Source: a bacterium
Lineage (GTDB): Bacteria > Actinomycetota > Acidimicrobiia > Spongiisociales > UBA5794
NCBI GenBank assembly: GCA_024228555.1
Contig: JAAETI010000199.1
Coordinates: 1-55,331, forward strand
DNA: 55,331 bases
Direction: 5' to 3'
Below, piece by piece: positions 34,711-42,788 of this stretch. Position numbers and translations under genes: made by a program. The notes beneath the pieces are model-generated. The model was not told where the DNA came from, did no database searches, and worked only from the letters and a program-made list of their open reading frames with translations. Every line of letters starts with the position of its first letter. Within the stretch, counting starts at the first letter, position 1.

Positions 34711-36501
34711 ATGTCACGTTTCGTCGCCACCACAATTGCTGTTTGCATGCTCGTCGTTGTCCCGATCGGAGAGACTCCAGCGGATGCAACAGCACGATGT
34801 AACGCACTACCCGCCGCGGCGGGACCGACGGTAGCGGTCAGCACGGAACCCGAATTGCAGAACGCGGTTGCCAGCCTCGTCTCCGGAACCACCATTCTTG
34901 TTGCCGACGGCACCTATCAGCTCACCAACACTCTCAATTTCCGGGGCGTCACCGATGTTGCGATCCGCGGCGCCAGCGGCAACCGCGATGCCGTAATCAT
35001 CGAGGGTCGGGGCATGAGCAACACCAGCTACGGGAACGTGCCGCATACGATGGCGGTCTACGACGCCTCCGACGTCGTAATCGCGGACCTCACTCTGCGC
35101 GATGCCCACTTTCACCTCATCCAGATTCACGGGGAAGCCGATGCCGACGGCGTCCACTTGTACAACCTGCATCTCGTCGACGCCGGAGAGCAATTCGTCA
35201 AGGGCTCGACTGCCGGCAACCCAGGACCGTATGCCGACGACGGCATCGTGGAATGTTCGCTGTTTGAGTACACCGATCGTGCCCGTAGCGACTACACCAA
35301 CGCAGTTGACGTGCTGGCAGGGTCGGGTTGGATCATCCGTGACAACGTCTTTCGCCGGATTCGGGCTCCACAAGGTGAGCTGGCCGGCCCTGCCATCCTG
35401 ATGTGGCGCAATTCGATCGACACAGTTGTCGAGCGCAATCTGTTTGTGGAATGCGACCGGGCGATCGCCCTCGGGCTGTCGTCACCGGACTCCAATTCCC
35501 GGGACGGGGAAACCACCTACGACCATCAGGGCGGTGTCATCCGCAACAACATGATTTACCGCGAAGGCCCCGGCGACATCGGGATCTCGGTCAACTACGC
35601 CCGGGATGTCGAGATCTCCCACAACACAGTCATCCTCAACGGAACATTCCCGTGGGGGGCGATTGAGTACAGGTTCGGGTCAACCACCGCCCGAATCTTC
35701 AACAACCTGACAGATGCACCAATCTTGCAACGCAACGGCGCCGCAGCAAGCCAGGCTGGCAACCTCACCAATGCCTCGCTCAGTTGGTTTGTCGACCCGG
35801 CCTCGGCAGACCTCCACCTGATGGGAACCGCAGTTGCCGCCATCGATTCTGTATATACCCTCGCCACAGTCACCGATGACTTCGATGGCCACTCCCGACC
35901 GGTCGGAGCTGGCACCGATGCAGGTGCAGACGAGTATGCGTCGGCGGGCAGCGCTCACCCCTCGGGATTCTTGGATGTCCCACCCGGCCACCTCTTCGAG
36001 CAGGACATCACCTGGCTGGCAGATGAGGCGATAACGCTTGGTTGCAACCCGCCGGTGAACGACCTCTACTGCCCCGACCGTCCGGTCACCCGAGAGCAGA
36101 TGGCGACATTCCTCGTGCGAGCCCTCGACCTGCCCCCGACAAGCAATGCGCCATTCTCAGACACCGCCGGGTCGGTTCATTTCGCCGACATCAACGCACT
36201 TGCCGCAGCCGGGATCACCCTCGGGTGCAACCCACCGGCAAACGACCGTTACTGCCCCGCGGCCTCGGTCAACCGGGGCGAGATGGCGGCCTTTCTGGTC
36301 CGTGCGCTTGATCTGACCGACGATGGCGGCGGCAACTCCTTTGTCGACGATGACGGATCTGTTTTCGAGATGGACATTGCCAAATTGGCCGCAGCGGAGA
36401 TCACCCTCGGGTGCAACCCACCGGTCAACAACCGGTTCTGTCCGACCGATACGGTCAGCCGGGCACAAATGGCAGCGTTCCTACACCGTGGGCTCGGCTA
36501 G
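34711..36501 (+). CDS. Secreted beta-helix (pectate-lyase-like) protein with three C-terminal SLH-like domains
   Basis: A 596-residue protein from ATG 34711 (AAGGAG at 34700-34705, five nt before). A signal peptide covers residues 1-30. A parallel right-handed beta-helix follows (about 40-410), with turns such as NAVDVLAGSGWIIRDNVFRR and GDIGISVNYARDVEISHNTV. The last 160 residues are three SLH-like repeats with the signature ITLGCNPPVND.YCP...VTREQMATFLVRAL. The helix probably binds or cleaves polysaccharide, and the repeats attach it to the cell surface. Catalytic residues cannot be assigned. Confidence 0.88.
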   Translation: MSRFVATTIAVCMLVVVPIGETPADATARCNALPAAAGPTVAVSTEPELQNAVASLVSGTTILVADGTYQLTNTLNFRGVTDVAIRGASGNRDAVIIEGRGMSNTSYGNVPHTMAVYDASDVVIADLTLRDAHFHLIQIHGEADADGVHLYNLHLVDAGEQFVKGSTAGNPGPYADDGIVECSLFEYTDRARSDYTNAVDVLAGSGWIIRDNVFRRIRAPQGELAGPAILMWRNSIDTVVERNLFVECDRAIALGLSSPDSNSRDGETTYDHQGGVIRNNMIYREGPGDIGISVNYARDVEISHNTVILNGTFPWGAIEYRFGSTTARIFNNLTDAPILQRNGAAASQAGNLTNASLSWFVDPASADLHLMGTAVAAIDSVYTLATVTDDFDGHSRPVGAGTDAGADEYASAGSAHPSGFLDVPPGHLFEQDITWLADEAITLGCNPPVNDLYCPDRPVTREQMATFLVRALDLPPTSNAPFSDTAGSVHFADINALAAAGITLGCNPPANDRYCPAASVNRGEMAAFLVRALDLTDDGGGNSFVDDDGSVFEMDIAKLAAAEITLGCNPPVNNRFCPTDTVSRAQMAAFLHRGLG

Positions 36502-37431
36502 TCACCCCCACCAGCGAAGCACTCGCAACGCACGAAGGGTGTTCCACCGACTCGGCTTCCGGCCGGTCTCCATGTCGAACCAGACTCTGCCTCCGTGCTT
36601 GTGTTGCACCGGCCAGAGGCCATCCGATCGCTTCTTGTCTCTGAGGACAGCGATGGCATCACCAAATCGTGGATCGGTCGGGGCGGTGACGGCCTGGAAG
36701 TAGTCGAGCCCGCGCAGGATGTCGTAGTGCCATCGTGGAGGAAACGAGAGCTTTGTGAACACGGGGTTGGCGACACTCCCGTCGCGATGTGACTTGTAGA
36801 GACGATGGGCAAGGAAGAACTCACGACCCCGGTTCATGGCCGCGGTGACTTCGGGCAGACCCGGGTTGCTCCGGTCTATCTCGGCAAGGGCCTCCAAGAC
36901 GGCTATCGACGTGTGAAACGAGCTGTGCTTATGTCCGCTTCTCACGTTCTCGCAATTCCATCCACCGTCTTCGAGCTGGTTGTCCAACAGCCACTGCTCG
37001 GCGGGGGCAACCCGAGGGTCGTCGTATCCGAAATAGCAAGCCAGGGCCACATACATAGCGGTGACGCAGGCTTCCGCTCCGGGAACGGTCTTGGCCGGCG
37101 TGAGCCCGCCGTCGAAGTAAGTCGTGCCTTCCCAGAGCTGCTCGAGCCCACGCAGCGCTGCCGATGAGCCCGGTTCGAGGCCACAGCGGTAGAGCAGAAG
37201 AAGCGTATAGGTGGTCGATTTCCACTTTGGGGAGTACAACCCGTCCGCCCAAGTGCCTCTCTGGTCTTGGGCCTCGAGCAATTGCCTCCCCCACCCGGAG
37301 GTCGCAATCGCTTGTCTGTCAGCGGCGTAGTCACGGGAATCGAGCAGATCGCGCTTGGTCTGCCACCTGATCGACGGGTCACCTTCGAGCAGCCAGTCGA
37401 TGGTGGTCTTGGCGATGTCCATGAGATCCAT
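36502..37431 (-). CDS. Alpha/alpha-toroid protein (prenyltransferase / squalene-oxidase repeat fold)
   Basis: A 309-residue soluble protein with repeated LxxLxxxxLxDGGWxC-type helices, for example EDGGWNCENVRSGHKHSSFH and KRSDGLWPVQ. The repeats match the barrel shared by terpene cyclases and protein prenyltransferases. The DxDD motif of squalene-hopene cyclases is not seen, and no membrane-inserting region is visible, so enzymatic activity is uncertain. It converges on the beta-helix gene with adjacent stop codons. The function is unknown; soluble actinobacterial relatives exist by family pattern. Confidence 0.72.
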   Translation of the reverse strand: MDLMDIAKTTIDWLLEGDPSIRWQTKRDLLDSRDYAADRQAIATSGWGRQLLEAQDQRGTWADGLYSPKWKSTTYTLLLLYRCGLEPGSSAALRGLEQLWEGTTYFDGGLTPAKTVPGAEACVTAMYVALACYFGYDDPRVAPAEQWLLDNQLEDGGWNCENVRSGHKHSSFHTSIAVLEALAEIDRSNPGLPEVTAAMNRGREFFLAHRLYKSHRDGSVANPVFTKLSFPPRWHYDILRGLDYFQAVTAPTDPRFGDAIAVLRDKKRSDGLWPVQHKHGGRVWFDMETGRKPSRWNTLRALRVLRWWG

Positions 37432-37504
37432 CGTACAGAGATATGATGGATAAACCTACAGCAAGGCACTTCAAGTTATGGCCCTGGCTGCCGACATTGA
37501 CCCT

Positions 37505-37729
37505 ATGGAACACGAGTATCAGAACATGGGTGTCGACGAGCGAATCCGTCACCACGAGGAACTGTGTGAAGAGGGCTACGAGTGGTGTCCGGAGTGTGGC
37601 GAAGCGCTCGTGTGGGAGATTCCCGCTCGGTCCAGCACCGATCATGCTTCGGGGAGAGCACCGATCGTTACCGGCGATTGCCCACCGCTGACCCGAGACC
37701 AACTACTGGTTACGACACCGGTCAGCTAG
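37505..37729 (+). CDS. Small hypothetical protein with a CPxC motif
   Basis: A 74-residue frame from the ATG at 37505. It has an acidic N-terminal helix (DERIRHHEELCEEGYEW) and the knuckle CPECGEALVWE, half of a zinc ribbon; an upstream Cys at about residue 20 could be a third ligand. No ribosome site is obvious before the ATG. The frame is divergent from the toroid gene. It could be a genuine small zinc protein or a chance frame. Confidence 0.4.
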   Translation: MEHEYQNMGVDERIRHHEELCEEGYEWCPECGEALVWEIPARSSTDHASGRAPIVTGDCPPLTRDQLLVTTPVS

Positions 37730-37747
37730 CCGCAGCCACACAAGAAG

Positions 37748-37766
37748 ACCTCCCGAAGGAGGTTAT
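37748..37766 (+). terminator. Weak inverted repeat after the small zinc-knuckle gene
   Basis: ACCTCC, CGAA loop, GGAGGT, then TATT. A six-base perfect stem with a stable tetraloop lies 19 nt after the stop of the 74-residue frame. The T-tract is poor, so termination is only possible, not secure. Confidence 0.3.
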
Positions 37767-38035
37767 TCCTGCTGATTCGCACGCAGGGCGCTTCACAGAA
37801 AGCCGTGCGTCTGGTTTGCACCTGAAGCCTGGCCGGGAGGGAGGGGGAGTGGTCCGTTCACACCCTGCGTACGAAAGCTTGATATTCGATTGTCTACCTG
37901 CGGAATGCTGGGCGACAAACCCGCCCGGGGTCTCCGCTCAGCGGCAACAATTCCCGCTTGGTGATTACACAATGCGGGATCGGAATGAGGGTCACCCTAA
38001 GGACATCTAAGAGTTCGATGAGAGTTGCTGGTTCG
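37767..38035. other. Non-coding gap of about 270 bases
   Basis: Between the weak stem-loop and the end of the response regulator gene I find no credible gene. There is a purine-rich run (GGGAGGGAGGGGGAG near 37834-37848) and a few short dyads, none matching a known RNA or operator that I can name. Confidence 0.5.
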
Positions 38036-38683
38036 CTACTGAACTAGCCCATTCTTGACGGCAAGCACCGCAGCCTGAGTCCGGTCGGCCACCTGTAGTT
38101 TGGCCAGAACGGCGCTCACATAGTTGCGCACGGTGCCTTCGGACAAGAACAGCTGTGCAGCTATCTCGTTGTTGCTCAGCCCCTTGCCGAGCAGGCGAAG
38201 TACATCCAACTCACGATCACTGAGACTGTCGGCAACGGTACTGTCAGGACCCTCTCCCGCCATCGCCACCCTGGCAAAGAGATCACCGGCAACCGTTGGG
38301 TCGACGTGGGTCTTGCCTGCGGCCGTCCCTCTGATGGCACTCACCAGCTGTTCGCGGGGTGCGTCCTTGAGCATGTACCCGGCGGCACCTGCCCGGATCG
38401 CATCGACCACCCATTCTTCAGCGTCGTAGGTGGTCAGGACCAGAACCTTGACCTCGGGGTGCTGGGCTGCAATTTCCCGCGTGGCCTGGACGCCATTCTT
38501 GATGGGCATGTTGAGATCCATCAACACGACATGGGGGTTCATGGCGGAAACGGCTTCCACAGCTTCGGCGCCGTTGCCCACAACACCGACAACTTCGATA
38601 CCGGGAACGTTACCCAAGATGGCGCGCAACCCTTCGCGAACGACCTCCTGGTCGTCGCAGATCAGAAGGCGGATTACTTCCAT
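38036..38683 (-). CDS. NarL/LuxR-type response regulator
   Basis: A 215-residue two-component regulator. The receiver domain has the acidic pair in LLICDDQEVVREGL, phospho-acceptor Asp56 in VVLMDLNMP, Thr in VLVLTTYD and Lys in YMLKDA. The C-terminal LuxR-type helix-turn-helix has LSDRELDVLRLLGKGLSNNE and FLSEGTVRNYVSAVLAKLQ. Its start overlaps the kinase gene by 10 nt, so the pair is co-translated and almost surely cognate. The lipoprotein gene on the opposite strand beyond the kinase is a possible target. Confidence 0.95.
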   Translation of the reverse strand: MEVIRLLICDDQEVVREGLRAILGNVPGIEVVGVVGNGAEAVEAVSAMNPHVVLMDLNMPIKNGVQATREIAAQHPEVKVLVLTTYDAEEWVVDAIRAGAAGYMLKDAPREQLVSAIRGTAAGKTHVDPTVAGDLFARVAMAGEGPDSTVADSLSDRELDVLRLLGKGLSNNEIAAQLFLSEGTVRNYVSAVLAKLQVADRTQAAVLAVKNGLVQ

Positions 38684-39894
38684 GGGCTCACCTCGAACGT
38701 CACGGTAGTGCCCATGTTGTGTGCGCTGGTGATGTCGAGGGTCCCACCGACCATCTCGGCACGCTCCTCCATCCCGACGATCCCGATATGACCATCGGGA
38801 ACAAGAGCAACCGTATCGAAACCAACACCATCATCAACTATCTCGAGACGGACCTTTCCGGCCTTGCGATGCAGGTCGATCGACACCTGCTCCGCTTGTG
38901 AGTGACGGGCCACATTGGTCAGCGTCTCGTCCACAATGCGATAGACCGTGTTTTCCAGTTCCGGGTCCAAGTCGCCGACCTTGTCCGCAATCGCAACCGT
39001 CACCTCTACCCCGCTCCGCTCCGCGGCCTTGTCGGCCAATTCCTGGACGGCGTCCACAAGGCCAAGCTCCTCGAGCGGCGCGGCCCGCAGCGTCTGAATC
39101 GCCCGCCGCGCTTCGCCAAGGCCACAGCGAGCGTCTGCGAGTGCCCGATCAAGCATGCCTTGCGCCTTTGCTGGGTCGTCATCCCACAATGCCTTTGTCG
39201 CCTCCAGTTGCACCGCAATACCCGACAGGCTGTGGGCCAGGGTGTCGTGCAACTCGCGGGCAAGACGGTTCCGTTCGCGACTGGTGGCGAGATGCTCCAG
39301 GGTGGTCGAGTGGGTCGCCAGGCCGCGGCGAGCCTCCTTCTGTGCGCCAACGAGCTTTACGATGAAAGCGCCAACAAAAGCATAGAGCAGGCCCCTGAGG
39401 ACGAGCAGACCAGTCAGCGCGGCGACATCCGCGTTCTCTCCCGCCACAAGCGGCACCAGTCCCCCGATGTCAAGCAGGGTGGTTGCGACCGCAAAGAAGA
39501 GAACCGCCCGGTAGCGGTACTGCCATGCCGTGAGTAGGAGTGGGACGAACAGCAGGAAGAAAGGCATCCAGATGTCAGCGACTGCCTCGTTGACACTCAT
39601 GCCGGCGGCGAGCCGACCTTCTGTATTGGCTGCGCTCTCGGCGATCGGAGCGATGCTGGCCAGTACCAGGGTCGTCGGAAGGAAGGCCCGCCCCATCTTC
39701 CTCTGAATCCACGGCCAGCTGATCAACACCATCAGGATGCCGAAAAAGAAGATGCCGGCTTCGGGGAATCTTGGGTTCGACGGGTCGGGGTTCTGCTGAT
39801 TTGACCAAGCCACCAGCATCAGCAGGCCAAGGCGAACACCGACATACCAGCGGAATACCCGCAGCAGGCCAGGTTCGATGTTGGAGCTTCTCAT
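38674..39894 (-). CDS. NarL-partner sensor histidine kinase (HisKA_3)
   Basis: A 406-residue kinase with five or six N-terminal helices (residues 14-185) and almost no extracytoplasmic domain, like intramembrane-sensing DesK/LiaS kinases. The H-box is RNRLARELHDTLAHSLSGIA (His216). The catalytic domain has DETLTNVARHS (N-box) and VDDGVGFD. Such kinases with NarL-type partners often monitor membrane or cell-wall state. It is the first gene of a two-gene operon. Confidence 0.94.
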   Translation of the reverse strand: MRSSNIEPGLLRVFRWYVGVRLGLLMLVAWSNQQNPDPSNPRFPEAGIFFFGILMVLISWPWIQRKMGRAFLPTTLVLASIAPIAESAANTEGRLAAGMSVNEAVADIWMPFFLLFVPLLLTAWQYRYRAVLFFAVATTLLDIGGLVPLVAGENADVAALTGLLVLRGLLYAFVGAFIVKLVGAQKEARRGLATHSTTLEHLATSRERNRLARELHDTLAHSLSGIAVQLEATKALWDDDPAKAQGMLDRALADARCGLGEARRAIQTLRAAPLEELGLVDAVQELADKAAERSGVEVTVAIADKVGDLDPELENTVYRIVDETLTNVARHSQAEQVSIDLHRKAGKVRLEIVDDGVGFDTVALVPDGHIGIVGMEERAEMVGGTLDITSAHNMGTTVTFEVSPWK

Positions 39895-40050
39895 GGGTGC
39901 ATTATCGGGGATCGGCCCATTACGGCCCAGTGATTCGTGTCACAACGATGTGTGATTGGCGTAACGGCCGGAGATGATCGCCGCTACTACGCAGCAGCTC
40001 GCGGATGTCGTCAAATGAGGAGACAATCAATCCCACTACGGAGGTGGATC

Positions 40051-40536
40051 GTGAACAGGATGATGATGTTAGTGGCAGCGTTTGCCCTCGTCACCGGAGC
40101 TTGCAGCATTGACGTTGAGCGCAATGCCGATGGCTCGCTCGAGATTGAGACAGTCCTCACCGAGGAGAGCGTCAAGAACGAGATCGCCAAGGGAATCGAT
40201 GACCCGCAGGTCAACTTCCTGACGATCGATATGAAGCCCGGCTACGCCCTTGTCGATATGGAGCGTGACCGTGACAGCGGCATAGGCGTAGATGCCATTT
40301 CGTTCCGGGTCGATCTCCGGGTCGAGGATGGGCACCTGGCCGTTGATGTGACCGAGGCGGTGTGGAACGACTTCCCGATCCCACAGGAACTGGTTGATAT
40401 CTGGAACGAGGAGATTGCAGCCGATCTCGAGGCTGAAGGGAAGAAGGACCCGGACAGCACCCTCGTCGCCGTCAGCCTCTCGGAGGATGCTCTGACCATG
40501 CAGTGGCACGTCGAAACCGCGCAGAGCCAGGGGTAG
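40051..40536 (+). CDS. Small lipoprotein, unknown function
   Basis: A 161-residue lipoprotein. I start it at GTG 40051, preceded by GGAGGT five nt upstream; a longer reading from 39937 has no ribosome site. The lipobox LVTGAC places Cys at residue 18. The mature part is acidic and may form an alpha/beta fold (IDVERNADGSLEIETVLTEE, then DPQVNFLTIDM). It is divergent from the two-component operon, so it may be controlled by it. A strong terminator follows. Confidence 0.75.
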   Translation: MNRMMMLVAAFALVTGACSIDVERNADGSLEIETVLTEESVKNEIAKGIDDPQVNFLTIDMKPGYALVDMERDRDSGIGVDAISFRVDLRVEDGHLAVDVTEAVWNDFPIPQELVDIWNEEIAADLEAEGKKDPDSTLVAVSLSEDALTMQWHVETAQSQG

Positions 40537-40566
40537 CCGATACCAGAGCCCGGTTGGGGGGCTAAC

Positions 40567-40608
40567 AAGGCGGGTGGTCCAGCCGGACCACCCGCCTTCT
40601 CTGTTCTT
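40567..40608 (+). terminator. Strong intrinsic terminator after the small lipoprotein gene
   Basis: A perfect 14-bp stem (AAGGCGGGTGGTCC with its complement) and a four-base AGCC loop are followed by CTCTGTTCTTG. It ends exactly where the first 37-bp flanking repeat begins, and it may also stop transcription arriving from the AbiEi-DUF559 gene on the opposite strand. Confidence 0.88.
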
Positions 40609-40645
40609 GCGTACATCGCCGCGACATAGGTCAAGGTTTCTACGC
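40609..40645. repeat. 37-bp flanking repeat, copy A (downstream side of the AbiEi-DUF559 gene)
   Basis: Aligned base for base with copy B at 41609-41645: 28 of 37 identical, same orientation, exactly 1000 bp apart. Both copies begin GCGTA and end TACGC (an inverted pair) and share GCCGCGACATA in the middle, where GAC...GTC can pair around the CTAT/TTAT stretch. Copy A covers the stop codon of the AbiEi-DUF559 gene (stop at 40640-40642). Confidence 0.8.
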
Positions 40646-41560
40646 TTGTTCGAGAGCCGCAGCCACTTCGGTGCACACTTGCGAGGGACGTTCATGAACA
40701 TCCCACCACGTGTATCGAAGAACCGTCCAGCCGAGGACGACCGCCCGATTCTGCTTGGAGCGGTCACGGCGGAAGGTCATGCGATCAAGATGGTGAGCCT
40801 CGCTGTCGAGTTCTATCAGGAGACGCTCCAGTGGGTAGGCGAAGTCAGCTCGGCAAACAAACCGCCCGTCTGCCTCTTTCACGACGTACTGAGGTTGTGG
40901 CGGACGAATCCCCTCATCATCCAGCAGATTCCGGAAGTCGTCCTCCAGAGCACTCTCGGTTGACGTATCCCATCGCCGTCTCTTCTCAATAACGGGACGG
41001 ATGACACCCACACCACGCCTACCCCTCCGCGCTACACGCATCAGCAGTTGCTCAACCTCAGCAAGCGTGAACAGGCCATGGCGAATCCCCCGCTCAAAAG
41101 CAGCCTCAACGATCCACTTGTTCGAGGCACCGAGATCCACGACAGTCCGAGCCGGAGAAGTCACAGCCAACCCGTCATGATGAACGATATCTTCGAGCAT
41201 TAGATCCAGAGACTCGTGCACAGTGACACCGATTCTCTTGACACGATCCCATCGGGTAGTCACCACCTCAATGCTGCGTATCCCGCGGTCCGTGAGCCCC
41301 CAGAGCTCCGCCGCTGTTTGGTGCGACACGGCAGCCAGCGATGGCATCGACTTCACTGCAGCCGAGATCCGCTGCCGCACCGATTCGACGCTGCCTATCA
41401 CCGCATATACCCCAGGAGCCAACTGGCGATACATGCCAATACCAACGCGGTAGCGCAGGACCCCGTCCGAGATTCCGAATGACTGCGCGTCGGTACGGGA
41501 GAAGACGCCGTGCTGACTAGCTGCACAAACCCCCAACGCTTCGTGGTTGTGTTCTGCCAT
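40640..41560 (-). CDS. AbiEi-like winged-helix plus DUF559 (Vsr-fold) nuclease-like protein
   Basis: A 306-residue protein from the ATG at 41560 (MAEHNHEALGVCAASQHGVF). The N-terminal region resembles AbiEi antitoxins: a helix-turn-helix (SRTDAQSFGISDGVLRYRVG), then MYRQLAPGVYAV and later TSPARTVVDLGA. The C-terminal DUF559 domain is a Vsr/restriction-nuclease-like fold, with acidic residues in SALEDDFRN, RADFAYP and LLIELDSEAHH, and a final WTVLRYTWWDV. No AbiEii toxin is next to it, so it is a solitary form common in actinobacteria and of unknown function. It is bracketed by 37-bp direct repeats. Confidence 0.8.
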   Translation of the reverse strand: MAEHNHEALGVCAASQHGVFSRTDAQSFGISDGVLRYRVGIGMYRQLAPGVYAVIGSVESVRQRISAAVKSMPSLAAVSHQTAAELWGLTDRGIRSIEVVTTRWDRVKRIGVTVHESLDLMLEDIVHHDGLAVTSPARTVVDLGASNKWIVEAAFERGIRHGLFTLAEVEQLLMRVARRGRRGVGVIRPVIEKRRRWDTSTESALEDDFRNLLDDEGIRPPQPQYVVKEADGRFVCRADFAYPLERLLIELDSEAHHLDRMTFRRDRSKQNRAVVLGWTVLRYTWWDVHERPSQVCTEVAAALEQA

Positions 41561-41608
41561 GACACAACCATGCACCCCGACGACGTCAGTAGCAATACCT
41601 GTGAACAT

Positions 41609-41645
41609 GCGTATTCTGCCGCGACATAAGTCGAGAAATCTACGC
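41609..41645. repeat. 37-bp flanking repeat, copy B (upstream side of the AbiEi-DUF559 gene)
   Basis: The partner of copy A. It lies 49 nt before the chosen ATG of the AbiEi-DUF559 gene, between that gene and the end of the winged-helix gene at 41660. Mismatches to copy A are grouped at positions 6-9 and 29-31 and at two single sites, so the ends and the core are conserved. Position suggests a promoter, a protein-binding element or the edge of a mobile cassette. Confidence 0.8.
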
Positions 41646-41659
41646 AAGAACGGTCTGGG

Positions 41660-42703
41660 TCAGCGTTTGGAGAGCGGGGCTAGGAAACGGTTGCGGGACG
41701 AGTCGAGCAGGTCGGCGGGTTCGTCGACGGGGATAACGGTGACCTGGTCGGTGCCGATCAGATTGCCGATACGTCCCGCTTGAACCTCAACGTCGTTCCA
41801 TAGTCGTTTTGGCCAATCGAGGAACGGGGCGACCTTGACAGAAAGCGGATCATCGCTCCCGCCAAGATCCCACTGTCCGACAACCTTTCCTTTGTCAAGC
41901 ACCACCGATGTCGCATTTCCAAAACGGTCATGGATCAAGGGTCCATAGGCCGGGTCGAACAACCGGTCACGATTGCGATACGCCACCATCAGCACGTCCC
42001 ACACCGGAAGCAGCCTCACCCCTTTGAGACGGTGCATCGCCTTTCCATCTGCTTCGAGATCGACACCGTCAGCCACAGCAATCGTCTGTGCCTTCGTCCA
42101 CCCGGTCCACCATTTCACATCGTCGATGGTGACCGGGCCGTAGGCCCCGACATAGAGCTCGACCAGCTTGCGCATCGCCGCTGTCTCATCGAGGTCATCA
42201 GGTGACGGGCCGGGCACCCAGTCCTGCCACCGGGCATAAAGGAACCTGTCCGACCTCCACGTCCCGGTTGTCACCGTCCTCACCACCTGGAACTGCGAAC
42301 CGGCCAAACCCATCAGGACGTTGAACAAATCACCCAGCTTGCCCTCTGGATCGACCTGGCTGCGAATCTGCACCGCGGGCATCGGTCCGTCCGCAAGAAC
42401 CACGTTGAGATCAGCCGCAAACTCCTCGTAGAACGGCTCAGCGCGGCGACGGTACGAATTCATCTTGCGAACCAGGCTCTTGGTGGCTGCAGCGATGGTG
42501 GGGACCAGATCTGCGGAGAACGTATGCACCGAGTAGCGCATCGCCCGTATGCGAACCAACTCACGAGCGGCGACGGCGGCGTTGAACTGATCGATGGTGA
42601 AGTCGGGGATGCGGGCGAGCGCCGAGAGGTAACAGGTCGGTGCGGTGCCATAGACGCCGACCGCCCCGTCAACCGCACTCACGAGGTCGACGTCTGCCTT
42701 CAT
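41660..42703 (-). CDS. Winged-helix DNA-binding protein of the HTH_42 / AlkZ-like family
   Basis: A 347-residue protein from ATG 42703 (MKADVDLVSAVDG), with GAGG ten nt upstream; an upstream GTG reading from 42733 is less likely. It fits the HTH_42 superfamily, three tandem winged helices with C-terminal barrel segments, which includes bacterial AlkZ/YcaQ DNA glycosylases for crosslinks and bulky lesions. Segments seen: TCYLSALARIPDFTIDQF, GPVTIDDVKWWTGWTKAQTI, and FGNATSVVLDKGKVVGQWDL. The catalytic glutamine motif of AlkZ was not confidently located, so glycosylase activity is unproven. Confidence 0.78.
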   Translation of the reverse strand: MKADVDLVSAVDGAVGVYGTAPTCYLSALARIPDFTIDQFNAAVAARELVRIRAMRYSVHTFSADLVPTIAAATKSLVRKMNSYRRRAEPFYEEFAADLNVVLADGPMPAVQIRSQVDPEGKLGDLFNVLMGLAGSQFQVVRTVTTGTWRSDRFLYARWQDWVPGPSPDDLDETAAMRKLVELYVGAYGPVTIDDVKWWTGWTKAQTIAVADGVDLEADGKAMHRLKGVRLLPVWDVLMVAYRNRDRLFDPAYGPLIHDRFGNATSVVLDKGKVVGQWDLGGSDDPLSVKVAPFLDWPKRLWNDVEVQAGRIGNLIGTDQVTVIPVDEPADLLDSSRNRFLAPLSKR

Positions 42704-42751
42704 ACTGGTGTCATCCTCGCAGAAACAGATCACACCCGTGAATCTGACCCG

Positions 42752-42788
42752 TTGACAGACTAGAATCCCGTTCTAGAATGCTATTCTA
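42752..42788 (+). promoter_or_regulatory. Promoter and overlapping palindromic operators of the TetR gene
   Basis: TTGACA at 42752-42757 and TAGAAT at 42774-42779 (16-nt spacer) form a near-consensus promoter. Two palindromes overlap it: CTAGAA-N5-TTCTAG (42760-42776) and TAGAAT-GCT-ATTCTA (42774-42788), sharing a half-site at 42774-42776. The second palindrome ends one base before the ATG at 42789. TetR dimers bound here would block the -10, so autorepression is likely. The ATG follows the -10 by nine bases with no ribosome site, so the mRNA may be leaderless. Confidence 0.85.

Noticed and set aside
40640-41560. Type IV toxin-antitoxin system (AbiEi/AbiEii pair)
   Set aside because: Only the AbiEi-like part is present, fused to a DUF559 domain. 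No AbiEii nucleotidyltransferase gene lies nearby, so I do not call a toxin-antitoxin pair.
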